Shown: positions 36,501 through 45,246 of the stretch, piece by piece | How positions within the stretch are numbered: position 1 is the stretch's first letter | Layout of the letters: each line of letters opens with the position of its first letter | NCBI GenBank assembly: GCA_963971425.1 | Contig: OZ020517.1 | Span: forward strand, 29,654,668 to 29,718,667 | Origin: Bryoerythrophyllum caledonicum | Taxonomy: Eukaryota > Streptophyta > Bryopsida > Pottiales > Pottiaceae | Direction of reading: 5' to 3' | Length of the DNA: 64,000 bases | Position numbers and translations under genes: made by a program | Notes under the pieces: model-generated | The model's input: only the letters and a program-made list of their open reading frames with translations | What the model was told of the DNA's origin: nothing | Database searches by the model: none

Positions 36501-39500
36501 AAAAAAGGATTTAAAAGCCACTTTAAAAACCAACATAAACCCACATACAAATAGTCTTAAACATAATAGTTACATATGCACACGGACAAAAACAACCAAG
36601 GTAAAATACAACCAATTCTACATACATCCATACCCTACTAAAACAAAAACAACCACAAAAAACACATGGACAAAAAATAAACTAAAGACAAAAACAACTA
36701 CACCTACTATAAAAATAAATAAACCCACAACTCACACACAAAATACAAACATCCACCTACCCCCAAACCAACAAGTCATTAATAACACAACAAAGCTTTT
36801 AAAATACACCACTAAACATATATACCACAAACTTCTACTACTTCTAGGAGGAGACATTGAAACCAACCCGGGACCCATGCCCAATATACTAAAAAGACAT
36901 CCTACATCACATAAGAAAAATGCCAAAATCTACTTTATACCTAATACCATAAAACTCCAACCAGAATATGAACACATTGCAAAACCCTTCGCACCATTTC
37001 TAAAAAACACACATACATTACACCACATACAAAACACTTCCCACCCAAACATTGCCCAATACATACAACAAAAAAATACGCATCCACCACCCCACATCTT
37101 ATATGCACTAATAATCACTACTCATCCAAACATAGATGAATGTAACCAACTTCTAAATCCACAAAATTGGAACACAATTACATGGACTAATACACTCCTA
37201 CAAACCTTACTAACCTTACAAAACCCACCAGAACGACACATTTACACTCCACACCCCTATACTGAATTCCTAGTAGACAACCAAAATATTATAAACCATG
37301 AGAACTCAATACATAAAAGACTATACGACTTCTTACATAGTCAAGACATACCACCCTCAAATGATATAATAAAACTAAAATTCCCTTACCTCCCTAACAA
37401 CCTCATAAATGAATCACTAAAATGCCTAGACCCTATACCAGAATACACCCACCCACCCCCACCTCTTCCCTACATCCCTCCTCAAAACCAAAATCAAAAC
37501 ATTAGACGAAACCAAGAAAATACATACATAATCACATGGAATGCCTCCTCACTAAACACTGCCCTTCCTAGCTTACAAACTCTAGTCGCAAACACAGACA
37601 CACCACCGGCTCTTATAGTTATACAAGAAACAAAACTAACCGCCACAAAATCTACAAAATATATACAAAATATATTTCAAGACTATAAACTCATCTTTAA
37701 CAATACACATGCACTTACAAGATGCATGCAACAAAGGAGACCATACACACCGGGCCGCGGTGGCCTCCTTACATTAATACACAAAAAATATACATTCCCC
37801 GGCAACATCAACAAAATCCCTACCCCAATGCACATATCACCATACATTCAAATAATTAAAATCACTAATCACCCACTACAATCGTGGTTAATCTTTCACA
37901 TGTATATGCCATCCCATCCCGAAGATACTAGATTTCTCTTAGATATACAAAACACTATTACAACCCATATTAATAATCATCCCAATCATACATACCTATT
38001 ATGTGGAGACTTCAATAGAGACATAGCGCTAATTGGCCGCCAAAATGGAAACCATCACACCCCCCCTCAAAACATTGATTACCAATGGCGCCGCTTCACA
38101 GAAAACTTAAACTTCACTTACATCAATACCGATACACAATTCTCTAGACAAGGTGGCTACAATTATAGTGATTGGAGTCTAATAGATGGTTTCTATATAA
38201 ATACAAACAACAACATACAATACACCTCCACAACAAACAAAGATATTATTCTCAATTCGGACCACTCACCCGTACAACTGCACATCCCAAATAACACACT
38301 AATTAGTAGAACTCCTACAATCCCAAACAAAGACACTATACGCATACTCAACCCCATCCCAAAAACCAACATAGAAAAATTCAACACAAAATTCTTCGAA
38401 GAAAACACCGTACAAATAGACTCCCTCATAAACACTCTTGAAATCAATAGTCAATTAACACAAGCACAATGGCAAGAAGCATGCCACTCTCTAGACAAAC
38501 TCATCAATAAAATTTCCGATACACTAGAACAAACTTGTAGAGCACACCCAATACCCCAAATGACAAACAGAACCTCTCAACAAGGCGGGTATCTACCCCG
38601 CAAACTTTCTAAAACTTGGAAACAACACTTAACCACATACCATACCATACGTAAAACCATTAGAATTGTAAAAAACAACCCTCAATGGCGTAACCACCCC
38701 ATACACAACGAACTACTAAATATACAACACATCCAAATCCCTACCCCGCCGCCTCCGGACCTTCCCCACGATACATGGATAAAAGATATCGCGATAATTG
38801 CAAAAAATGCCAACATACAAGCCCGGAAAATAATCACAAAATACACAAAAGAAAACATTAAAAAAGCCATCTCAAAATACAGACAACTATACGAAATCAG
38901 CCCCAAAAAAATTAACAAAAAAGTCTTTAAAAACCTTGAATCCCCACCAATGAATTGTATCAAAGATCAATATAATAATATTCTAACTAACCCCGAAGAC
39001 ATTGCGAATGAAATATTCAACCAACAAACAAAAACCAATAGACCAACACTACCAACATGTAATTACCAGCCACAACATACAATAGAATGCACATGTGCAA
39101 TACGCCAATACCCATGGCACGACCTAGACGGATATACCCTTGACAAACGGGGCGAACCAGAAATTCCACTACATAAATACCTCAACAGAGCCACATACGA
39201 CACATGCCTCCAAAATCTTGGAAATAATAAAGCCCCAGGCCCAGACCGCATACCAAATTCAATACTGAAAAACATGCCTCCAAGATTTCATAAACTACTA
39301 TTCCTATTCTTTTTTCACTGCTATAAACAAAAACAAATACCAAATTCATGGAAAACAAGTGCAACAATTCTACTATACAAAAAAGGCGATCCATCCATGC
39401 TACCCAATCATAGACCAATTGCACTAGCTAACACAATATATAAGCTTTTTACCAGTACACTCACCCACATACTATCCTCATACGGCGAAAAATTCAAAAT

Positions 39501-42500
39501 CCTACATGATAGTCAAGAAGGATTTAGAGCGGAGAGAAGTACCGCACGGCAAATACAAACTATAATAGCCGCATTAGAAGACGCAAAATTTACTAACCAA
39601 GATATATACATACTATACGTGGACTTCAAAAATGCCTTTGGCTCAATTGATCATGCCAGACTTCTAGCAATAATGTCAGACCTTGGCTACCCAAAAGAGG
39701 CAACTACACTTGTTGGAAACATCTATTCCCAATCATCTACTTGCTATATCGGAGAACACTTTGGGAAAACTAAACCTATACCCATCCAAAGAGGAACTAT
39801 ACAAGGGGACACCCTTAGCCCATACTTATTTATTATATTTTTAGAACCACTACTTAGATGGCTAGAAAGAGGCAATAATGGATATACTTTCGGCACATCA
39901 CAAGTCACAATAAACTCCGCCGCATATGCAGATGACCTAGCCACCATAACTAACAAAATCAAATCAATCCAAATACAACTCCATAAAATTGATAGATATT
40001 GTAAATGGGCTGGCATGGATGTGGGAGTTCCAAAATGTGCCGCTACCGGATGCCCAAACAAATCTAAATTGAACCCTACCACTTTCAAAGCCTTAATGCA
40101 AACCTCTAACATCAACTACCGCAACCAACCAATCCCTATACTACACCAAAACGAACCATACATATACCTAGGTACAAATCTTGTTCCCTCACTAAAATGG
40201 AAAATCCAAATCCACACTACAACCACAAAGCTCATCAAACAATGCAAAGAACTAACAACATGCCCAGCCACCATGAAACAAAAAATAAAAATGGTTGATA
40301 CCGTACTACGCCCAGGTGTGGCATACAGTTTCTACGGTGTACCATACTCTATGCCAGCTATCAAAAAACTTGATAAAAAAATAATAGCCATACAAAAAAC
40401 CATATGTGGATTACCAAAATGTATGTCAAACGCAATAACCCAACTACCACATAACCTATTTGGACTTGAAGCTTTCTCCCTCAAAAACGCATACCTCCGA
40501 TGTATAGGCGAACAACTGCAAAATGCTCTAAACGATAAAGGAAGACTTGGGAAAATATATAATGGATTAACTCACTATGTCCTTGCCCAATATGGTGGCG
40601 CTGAAAACATACCGAGAATTAAAAAAAGTGATTGCATAAGATCACCAATAACACGAACATTCTTCTTATTAAAACATATAGCTAAAGCCCACCTTAAAAG
40701 TACGCTCCCGAACTTCCTCACTAATCCTACAACACTAGAAATACTATGGCGCCAAGAAACATTAAATCATAACACACTCAATGCCCAACTCTCCCAAAAG
40801 CTTCTACAAAAACTCCTCTCAAAAAATATTTTTGAACTAAACCAAATTACCTTACCTAACGGTACACACATCATGAACAATGAGGACTTCAAAACCTACC
40901 ACTTCACCCCATCTAAACTAATAAAGAGTGCCCTAAATATTGCTAAACAACTATTTTGCCACATAACATGCCCCACTATATGTCATACTCCTTGCAACAT
41001 ACACCCATACTCTCATACGCTTAAAGATCCATTCATCACCTTCAACAATAACATCATCCCAAGAAATATTCCCACACCAACCAATCCCCCTAACCCTCCA
41101 CATACATACCACCCCCGCCCCCCAACATACATCCCCAAAAACCCTACCAAATACCCCATTAATAATATCATAAACCATAAACGTATCCAACACACAGACA
41201 CAAATAACATACAAAATACCTACACAAAATATCTATGCCAATGGCAACACAATGATAATACATACAATAAATGGCTCCCCCAAAGAGACCTTTTTCCACG
41301 GCATGACGCCAATACCTCCACACATAACACTGAAAAATTAAAACAATACTACCAAAAGATCCAAAACAAAATATACTTAGATATCATCCTTGCCCACCAT
41401 CCACAAGAACAATCCTCAGACTCAAGGTCTGTAACACCACCCATAATTATCCCACTCTTAAACATCTACACAACAGAATGTAACCCCGAAAATGATATCC
41501 TTACATCCTCAAACACAATTCAAATAGATAACAATCAAGCACATCTATACGAAGAAAACGGCCGACATTTACACACCATACCCATTACCCGGCTCCAATG
41601 GTTATGGAACCAATATCATATAAAATTACAATCCCCTACAAACATTGAACCAACAACCCAACCCTTTGAAACCGAACTAATATGGCTTTACCAAAGATAT
41701 AAATATCGAATACCAAAAACTGACCCCCTCAAAAATGCGCAATACACAATACCCACCCGCATTTTAGACTCACTGATATCATCCTTTAACATTGAACACT
41801 CATACTTTTCCTCCCCGATTACATGTCCTACCAAACTAAATAAATTCTACTCACCGTACGAAAGAGATAAAATATTTGGATCCCTAGGCAAGGCCTTTGA
41901 ACACAAATGGATCGGAAATGGAATAGCTCACCCCCACAACGAGGAAGACATAGAACAAGCCATACATTGGGCTCGACTTGCCGCCAAACACGATCCAAAC
42001 AACACAAAAACAATCATCGTCACACCGAACAACAATTGGTACCAAAACAACAGCCAACATTCAAACCCATTCCCAGATTCCCACATCATTGCATTATTCG
42101 AAGCAGACACAATACCATACGAAGAACCTAATATCCCACCTGAGCTAAAAAAACCCCGAATTGAGCCATCTACATTACAAATACTATGCGTCCATCATCA
42201 AAATCAAAACCTGGGCTCCCTAGAACAACTTGCGGAACTTACCTCCATATCAGACAATCTAGACATACAACGACCATACACAAAACCGGCCCCACCAACA
42301 CCCATACAAACCCCCGTAAACAAAAGTAAAAAATGGTCAAAATTAAACTATGACAACAACACATTAAACTACTCCGTCATACCTCCCCCTCTCCCAGACT
42401 ACCCAACTCATACCACACCAAAATTTAACCCCGCATACAGTTATTACACCGACGGCTCCTTTAAACCACCGGAACAAATTAGCCCGGGCTCTTGGCGCAG

Positions 42501-43905
42501 AGAAAAAGCTGGCTATGGCATATATAATTCTACCAAAGAAATTAAACTAGCCAAAAGACTCCATGGACTACAAAATATCCTCAGAGCAGAACTCATGGCC
42601 ATTCACAAAACACTACAAATCATTATAACAAAATACAAAAATGAACCTGCACATATATTCACCGATTGCATAAATGCACTCTACCTACTAAACACTCAAA
42701 TAACACACCCAACCCTTCACAACAGTCACCCCGACCAAACCATACTAACATCAATGGTACAAATGTTACAAAAACGTACACAAATCACAACCCTTCACAA
42801 AGTCAGAGCCCATGCCAACATTGATGGCAACGAACAAGCAGACAAACTTGCAAAAGAAGGCCGAGAAAAAACACACAAAAAAGCCAAAGACCCTCACGAA
42901 CATGCTCATGCCACCCCATACTACTTTCAAAAAGAAGATTGGCCTTCCAAAGAAGATACCCCCGACAAAGGCCCAATTAGATTTCTGGGCAAATATCTCA
43001 AAAAACAAGATCTCTACAACAACCTGGATACAATCTCAGAAAATATTCCTAACATAGAAAAATGGACTAACAATAACGACATAGACAATGAACTCTCTAC
43101 AAACTTTTGGAAAAACCCCATCATCTCAGACTCACAAATAACGTGCCTCATCAAATTCCGTACGGGTCAATACATGGGAAACGCTCGCAAACAACTCTTC
43201 TTTGGAATAGAAAGATTCCCATCCATAACATGCCCCATATGCCCCTCAACGGACCCCGACACATGGCTACATGTGCTACTCAAATGCCAAAACCACCACA
43301 TTCACTCTCTAATTGTTAAAAGACATAACAAAGCGGTATGGGAAGTCCGAAAACTAATCACCTCCTACAATAAATCGAGATGTTTCATACTTATGAACGC
43401 CGGCACTTTTAATAGCAATCCACAAGAAAACACGGTCCCCCCATGGCTACTTCCATGCTCATGTATGACCCAAAGATGTCATTGCAACGCTAGGTTCAAA
43501 CCGGACATTCTTTGTGTCAAAGGTTTACCATACAACGACCCACCACCCGAGAACATCAACCAAGACTACACCATTCAATTCATCGAATTTACATATTGCA
43601 ACGATAGATTCTCCCCGGAAACAATACAAAACAAAATAGATAAATACCAACCCCTCATAGACGACATCATTGCCCTCGGCTGGAATGTGGACCCCCTTAT
43701 TGTTATCACATCCGGCGCTCGTGCCACCACCTTTATCCCATCTATGAAAACTCTCGAAGATACCTTCAAGATACCCATTGATACAATCAAAACTACCTTT
43801 AAAAATATCAACACCATCGCTATTCAACATGCCATGTCTATTTTACTGCATAAACGCAAAATCGAAAACAACCAAGTCCTCCCTGATAGGCAAGACCCCC
43901 CTTAG
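33595..43905 (+). CDS. Family A ORF2: giant polyprotein with 2A, APE, RT, RNase H, CCHC, REL-like
   Basis: The frame has no stop from 33541 to 43905. The first ATG is 33730. Numbering counts the codon at 33595 as residue 1. Residues 1-245 and 738-880 are Thr/Tyr/Asp/Asn repeats, and 255-720 are Lys/Asn-rich with five 41-aa repeats. 2A-like motifs lie at 917-924 (degenerate) and 1087-1094 (canonical). APE endonuclease ~1312-1560: N1316, E1345, D1472, N1474, D1531, D1556, H1557. Reverse transcriptase ~1850-2180: D2010 in VDFKNAF, D2113/D2114 in YADD. RNase H ~2945-3095: D2953, E2999, D3024, D3083. Zinc finger C3213, C3216, H3226, C3231, then RHN. REL-like end: KPD (D3304), E3331, K3347/K3350. 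All catalytic positions are intact. Two endonuclease types together match the Dualen/RandI architecture. Confidence 0.9.
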   Translation: MTYKDHIVIHTYPLVYYTTQYSLDSTYNTSIDYIAEFSHTHCISLMTKYKKIYVYTYWKIRTYTIKYTNTATYTYTGTYINTYQNTDTNTSTSTDTNTGTNTCTGKITNLNTNTRNTCTGKNGINNRRKKKISIITTLNSNTYTDTYTREYTNTYTSKYTDINTRTIKDKYTITYTDTDINTDTYTGTHTNIDKNTETNTSTSTDTNTSINTYTEKNTNVNTNTSKDMDTDTDIGINTQTTTYQPLQKPIYKIERMIIIIHYFSHKLSKNSKKKSIKTKIKNKRNKRKDEIKINNRRKKKISIITTYNKIGNNINEINHKFFVIKIHKGRRDSKPKNHQKARNTKMAKNRKMKESKKRYNKLNRKKIDIYKISEVLIRASNIKNKITKMERICKKKRKGKVENHYHKKRNNKNITIKSSTKNRKCSLRNSKIRDGKFTKLVMGTSYNKNTKVKNIAINSSTKNRISFLRNSKIRDGKFTKLVMGISFNKNTKVMNIAINSSTKNRISFLRNSKIRDGKFTKLVMGISYNKNTNVKKIAINCSTKNRISFLRNQKIRDGKCTKLVMGINNNKNTIRKTIARNSSTKNRLCFLRNSKITDGKLTKLVMRNKNVRVKINPKPRNNKRVQIKNRNWNINYMDKWKINTNNKNYIYKVGESLRLNSRNLLRVCRMIKIGSGFYVSPAGWAPKVPKIDLLKIEILIKARIYSNLIEININLFLEIIVLDKLCLERNLLENSFFQYTGTYTDTYTDTYTDIYTDTYTDTYTDTYTDTYTDEYTYKYTDTNTGMYTDTHTGMYINTNTCTCTNANTNTNSDTCTHTNTNTNTNKDTDTNTKTKTVTYTNTNIQKNTNIITHKTTYTHTKTTTYHQRNTYIYIHTYKDKHTQSKKHKYQSHIQKQKILKQNKKPIYYKLLILIGGDMETNPRPMPNILKRHPASHKKYTKTYFIPNTNTNTKTNNCTNDKVYNNTAYEKKDLKATLKTNINPHTNSLKHNSYICTRTKTTKVKYNQFYIHPYPTKTKTTTKNTWTKNKLKTKTTTPTIKINKPTTHTQNTNIHLPPNQQVINNTTKLLKYTTKHIYHKLLLLLGGDIETNPGPMPNILKRHPTSHKKNAKIYFIPNTIKLQPEYEHIAKPFAPFLKNTHTLHHIQNTSHPNIAQYIQQKNTHPPPHILYALIITTHPNIDECNQLLNPQNWNTITWTNTLLQTLLTLQNPPERHIYTPHPYTEFLVDNQNIINHENSIHKRLYDFLHSQDIPPSNDIIKLKFPYLPNNLINESLKCLDPIPEYTHPPPPLPYIPPQNQNQNIRRNQENTYIITWNASSLNTALPSLQTLVANTDTPPALIVIQETKLTATKSTKYIQNIFQDYKLIFNNTHALTRCMQQRRPYTPGRGGLLTLIHKKYTFPGNINKIPTPMHISPYIQIIKITNHPLQSWLIFHMYMPSHPEDTRFLLDIQNTITTHINNHPNHTYLLCGDFNRDIALIGRQNGNHHTPPQNIDYQWRRFTENLNFTYINTDTQFSRQGGYNYSDWSLIDGFYINTNNNIQYTSTTNKDIILNSDHSPVQLHIPNNTLISRTPTIPNKDTIRILNPIPKTNIEKFNTKFFEENTVQIDSLINTLEINSQLTQAQWQEACHSLDKLINKISDTLEQTCRAHPIPQMTNRTSQQGGYLPRKLSKTWKQHLTTYHTIRKTIRIVKNNPQWRNHPIHNELLNIQHIQIPTPPPPDLPHDTWIKDIAIIAKNANIQARKIITKYTKENIKKAISKYRQLYEISPKKINKKVFKNLESPPMNCIKDQYNNILTNPEDIANEIFNQQTKTNRPTLPTCNYQPQHTIECTCAIRQYPWHDLDGYTLDKRGEPEIPLHKYLNRATYDTCLQNLGNNKAPGPDRIPNSILKNMPPRFHKLLFLFFFHCYKQKQIPNSWKTSATILLYKKGDPSMLPNHRPIALANTIYKLFTSTLTHILSSYGEKFKILHDSQEGFRAERSTARQIQTIIAALEDAKFTNQDIYILYVDFKNAFGSIDHARLLAIMSDLGYPKEATTLVGNIYSQSSTCYIGEHFGKTKPIPIQRGTIQGDTLSPYLFIIFLEPLLRWLERGNNGYTFGTSQVTINSAAYADDLATITNKIKSIQIQLHKIDRYCKWAGMDVGVPKCAATGCPNKSKLNPTTFKALMQTSNINYRNQPIPILHQNEPYIYLGTNLVPSLKWKIQIHTTTTKLIKQCKELTTCPATMKQKIKMVDTVLRPGVAYSFYGVPYSMPAIKKLDKKIIAIQKTICGLPKCMSNAITQLPHNLFGLEAFSLKNAYLRCIGEQLQNALNDKGRLGKIYNGLTHYVLAQYGGAENIPRIKKSDCIRSPITRTFFLLKHIAKAHLKSTLPNFLTNPTTLEILWRQETLNHNTLNAQLSQKLLQKLLSKNIFELNQITLPNGTHIMNNEDFKTYHFTPSKLIKSALNIAKQLFCHITCPTICHTPCNIHPYSHTLKDPFITFNNNIIPRNIPTPTNPPNPPHTYHPRPPTYIPKNPTKYPINNIINHKRIQHTDTNNIQNTYTKYLCQWQHNDNTYNKWLPQRDLFPRHDANTSTHNTEKLKQYYQKIQNKIYLDIILAHHPQEQSSDSRSVTPPIIIPLLNIYTTECNPENDILTSSNTIQIDNNQAHLYEENGRHLHTIPITRLQWLWNQYHIKLQSPTNIEPTTQPFETELIWLYQRYKYRIPKTDPLKNAQYTIPTRILDSLISSFNIEHSYFSSPITCPTKLNKFYSPYERDKIFGSLGKAFEHKWIGNGIAHPHNEEDIEQAIHWARLAAKHDPNNTKTIIVTPNNNWYQNNSQHSNPFPDSHIIALFEADTIPYEEPNIPPELKKPRIEPSTLQILCVHHQNQNLGSLEQLAELTSISDNLDIQRPYTKPAPPTPIQTPVNKSKKWSKLNYDNNTLNYSVIPPPLPDYPTHTTPKFNPAYSYYTDGSFKPPEQISPGSWRREKAGYGIYNSTKEIKLAKRLHGLQNILRAELMAIHKTLQIIITKYKNEPAHIFTDCINALYLLNTQITHPTLHNSHPDQTILTSMVQMLQKRTQITTLHKVRAHANIDGNEQADKLAKEGREKTHKKAKDPHEHAHATPYYFQKEDWPSKEDTPDKGPIRFLGKYLKKQDLYNNLDTISENIPNIEKWTNNNDIDNELSTNFWKNPIISDSQITCLIKFRTGQYMGNARKQLFFGIERFPSITCPICPSTDPDTWLHVLLKCQNHHIHSLIVKRHNKAVWEVRKLITSYNKSRCFILMNAGTFNSNPQENTVPPWLLPCSCMTQRCHCNARFKPDILCVKGLPYNDPPPENINQDYTIQFIEFTYCNDRFSPETIQNKIDKYQPLIDDIIALGWNVDPLIVITSGARATTFIPSMKTLEDTFKIPIDTIKTTFKNINTIAIQHAMSILLHKRKIENNQVLPDRQDPP
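33790..34320 (+). repeat. First Thr/Asn/Asp/Tyr coding repeat in ORF2
   Basis: Hexamer-like ATACNNATA/TACNGATACGAA units encode runs such as YTNTATYTYTGTYINTYQN and TNTSTSTDTNTGTNT. A block around 33840-33960 recurs at about 34180-34260 with the same text (TNTSTSTDTNT). Unit lengths are multiples of three, so the array can grow or shrink without breaking the frame. Confidence 0.7.
34846..35440 (+). repeat. Five 123-bp coding tandem repeats (41 aa each)
   Basis: Units begin at 34846, 34969, 35092, 35215 and 35338 with AGCAGTACTAAAAATAG (TGCAGTACT in the fourth). Each encodes about SSTKNRISFLRNSKIRDGKF followed by TKLVMGISYNKNTKVKNIAIN. Units 2 and 3 are almost identical; units 4 and 5 are more diverged and unit 5 is shortened at its end. 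The protein is strongly basic, which would suit nucleic-acid binding. That function is inference. Confidence 0.92.
35806..36130 (+). repeat. Second coding repeat: TATACTGATACG array (YTDT)
   Basis: A 12-base unit TATACTGA(T/C)ACG, four codons Y-T-D-T, is repeated about ten times from 35815 to 35940, then decays into NTNTGMYTDTHTGMYINTNT and NTNTNKDTDTNTK. It lies just upstream of the first 2A-like motif. The equivalent part of copy 3 is short and built from other small repeats. Confidence 0.85.
36307..36366 (+). other. Degenerate 2A-like motif (GDMETNPRP)
   Basis: Codons at 36343-36366 read D-M-E-T-N-P-R-P, one residue off the D-x-E-x-N-P-G-P signature: the essential glycine is arginine. The hydrophobic lead-in KLLILIGG and the following MPNILKRHPASHKK closely match the second motif 510 bases (170 codons) downstream, so one arose from the other by in-frame duplication. 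With R in place of G it is not expected to work. Confidence 0.8.
36817..36876 (+). other. Canonical 2A-like ribosome-skipping motif (GDIETNPGP)
   Basis: Codons at 36853-36876 read D-I-E-T-N-P-G-P (residues 1087-1094). They follow KLLLLLGG, the type of hydrophobic lead-in seen in 2A sequences of animal non-LTR elements. 2A peptides make the ribosome skip the G-P bond, so the low-complexity N-terminal part (about 1,090 residues) would be released from an enzymatic part starting at P1094 (about 2,340 residues). Cleavage is inferred from the motif only. Confidence 0.82.
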
Positions 43906-44166
43906 GAACTTCGCCACTCTGTCTCTTCCTGATTGGTTGCCTGTTTGGTTTTGTTTTTTGTTGTTTAGTTAGTTTGGTCGTGGCTCGTCGTTGTCGGTTG
44001 GTTTCTGGCTACTCGTTACATAGTGTCTACCTCCGAAAGGGGGAAGTAGTTCCAGTTCGCTAATTCCTTGTCCGGTGGGCATGGTCTTAGCAATGGAACG
44101 AACAGACACTTTATTCACGCCGGTTCCCTTCGGGAACCGGCGTTCTTCTTCTTCTTCTTCTCTCTC
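43906..44166 (+). other. Family A copy 2 3' UTR with perfect terminal stem-loop and (TTC)n
   Basis: The 3' UTR is about 260 bases. Blocks shared with copies 1 and 3 are TAGTGTCTACC, GGGGAAGTAGTTCCAGTT, TAATTCCTTGTCCGG and ACTTTATTCAC. The last part folds into a 13-bp perfect stem with a TTC loop (44117-44143, inner stem GGTTCCC/GGGAACC), directly followed by CTTCTTCTTCTTCTTC. Confidence 0.85.
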
Positions 44167-44287
44167 TAACCCTTTGTTTCCTCTAACCACTGACCGGCCC
44201 GGGACTTGTCCCAGCCCCACCGGCTCTGGCGGGGGCTTGCCTTGTTCTTTTATCTTCCTGCAGTAAAGTTTTCCTTTACTTGTGTCA

Positions 44288-44941
44288 AAAAAAACAAACA
44301 AAACCTTGCTACAGTAGTACAAATACTTCTTTCCGACACTCTATAATAGACACTTTTACATTCTTCACATTTCTGACACTCTTTGGGACTCTTTCTTTTC
44401 TTTTTTGACACAAGCAAAGGTAACCTTTACTGCAAGAGGGCTTTGGACCCTTTCTTCAACGCTTCACCATTAACAGTCGAAATTAGAGTGACAAAATTAG
44501 CTCCACATGTGCAACAATTAAAAACGATTTAGTGATGGGAGCCACCAATATGTCACCGTGAATATTAGAGAGAGTATCGTATTTAGTACAAGATGTACAC
44601 AGAACAAGTCAAACTGGCATTGATTTTGGAGTTAGAACAGAGTGTAAGGTGCACTAATTATAATATTTCACCAGTAAGCTTGGTACATGTGAACTGTATG
44701 GGAGTTCACAATCACTATATATGAGAGCACAAAAATTCCATTTCCACAGTTAAATACAATAATTAGCGTTGAGACTTATCATCCAACCTTGTCAGTCGAT
44801 TCAGTGCCAAATTAATACTATAATTTATCGTGGATCGAAAGTGTAAGTGTATTGCAAGTAAAGTTTGCTTTTCATGTGAAAAAATAGAAGAGTAAAACGT
44901 TAACAAAAAAAGTGGGCCACCTCACATCTGCAAGTTTGATC
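44288..44941 (+). repeat. 650-bp dispersed segment, copy 1 (landing site of LINE copy 3)
   Basis: Almost identical to 60188-60836, from AAACAAAACCTTGCTACAGTAG to CTGCAAGTTTGATCA. It is not coding. Directly upstream, at about 44260-44290, CTGCAGTAAAG...CTTTACTTGTGTCAAAAAA is the inverse of TTTTTTGACACAAGCAAAGG...CTTTACTGCA at 44402-44435, forming an inverted repeat of some 30 bases that the second copy lacks on its left. The right end is cut by LINE copy 3, while the other copy continues as CCTACACTAAG. Confidence 0.8.
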
Positions 44942-45246
44942 AAGAAGAAGAAGAACGTCGGTCTCCGAAGGAGGCCGACGTGAATAAACTATCTGTTTGT
45001 TCCACTACAAAGACCGTGCCCACCGGACAGGGAATTAGTAAGCTGGAACTACTTCCCCCTTTCGAGGGTAGACACTATGTAACAAATAGCCAAGGACCAC
45101 AGAACCTACCAACCACAGAAGATAACATGGTTGTTGAAGGGGTGGGGGGAGGAGAGGGAAAGGATAGAAAGTAAGTGGGGGAGTAAAAATGAAGAGGAGG
45201 GTGTGTATTGCTATTTCAAAGATTAAAACAAAGTAAAGGAGGAGTT

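Larger units (their letters stand above)
29760..44166 (+). mobile_element. Family A LINE, copy 2: apparently complete
   Basis: This long non-LTR retrotransposon has a 5' leader of about 2 kb, ORF1 (31979-33598), an uninterrupted ORF2 (to 43905), and a 3' UTR of about 260 bases ending in a stem-loop (44117-44143) and (TTC)n at 44144-44161. There are no stops or frame breaks in about 12 kb of coding sequence, so it is young and may still be capable of movement. The 5' end is uncertain (placed between the end of the L1-like LINE at ~29740 and 29912), and I could not identify a target duplication. At about 14.4 kb it is very large for a LINE. Confidence 0.88.

Noticed and set aside
44166-44287. 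GC-rich inverted repeats after LINE copy 2 (GGGACTTGTCCC, GCCGGT-type) as a terminator or attachment site
   Set aside because: Short and isolated; no supporting context.
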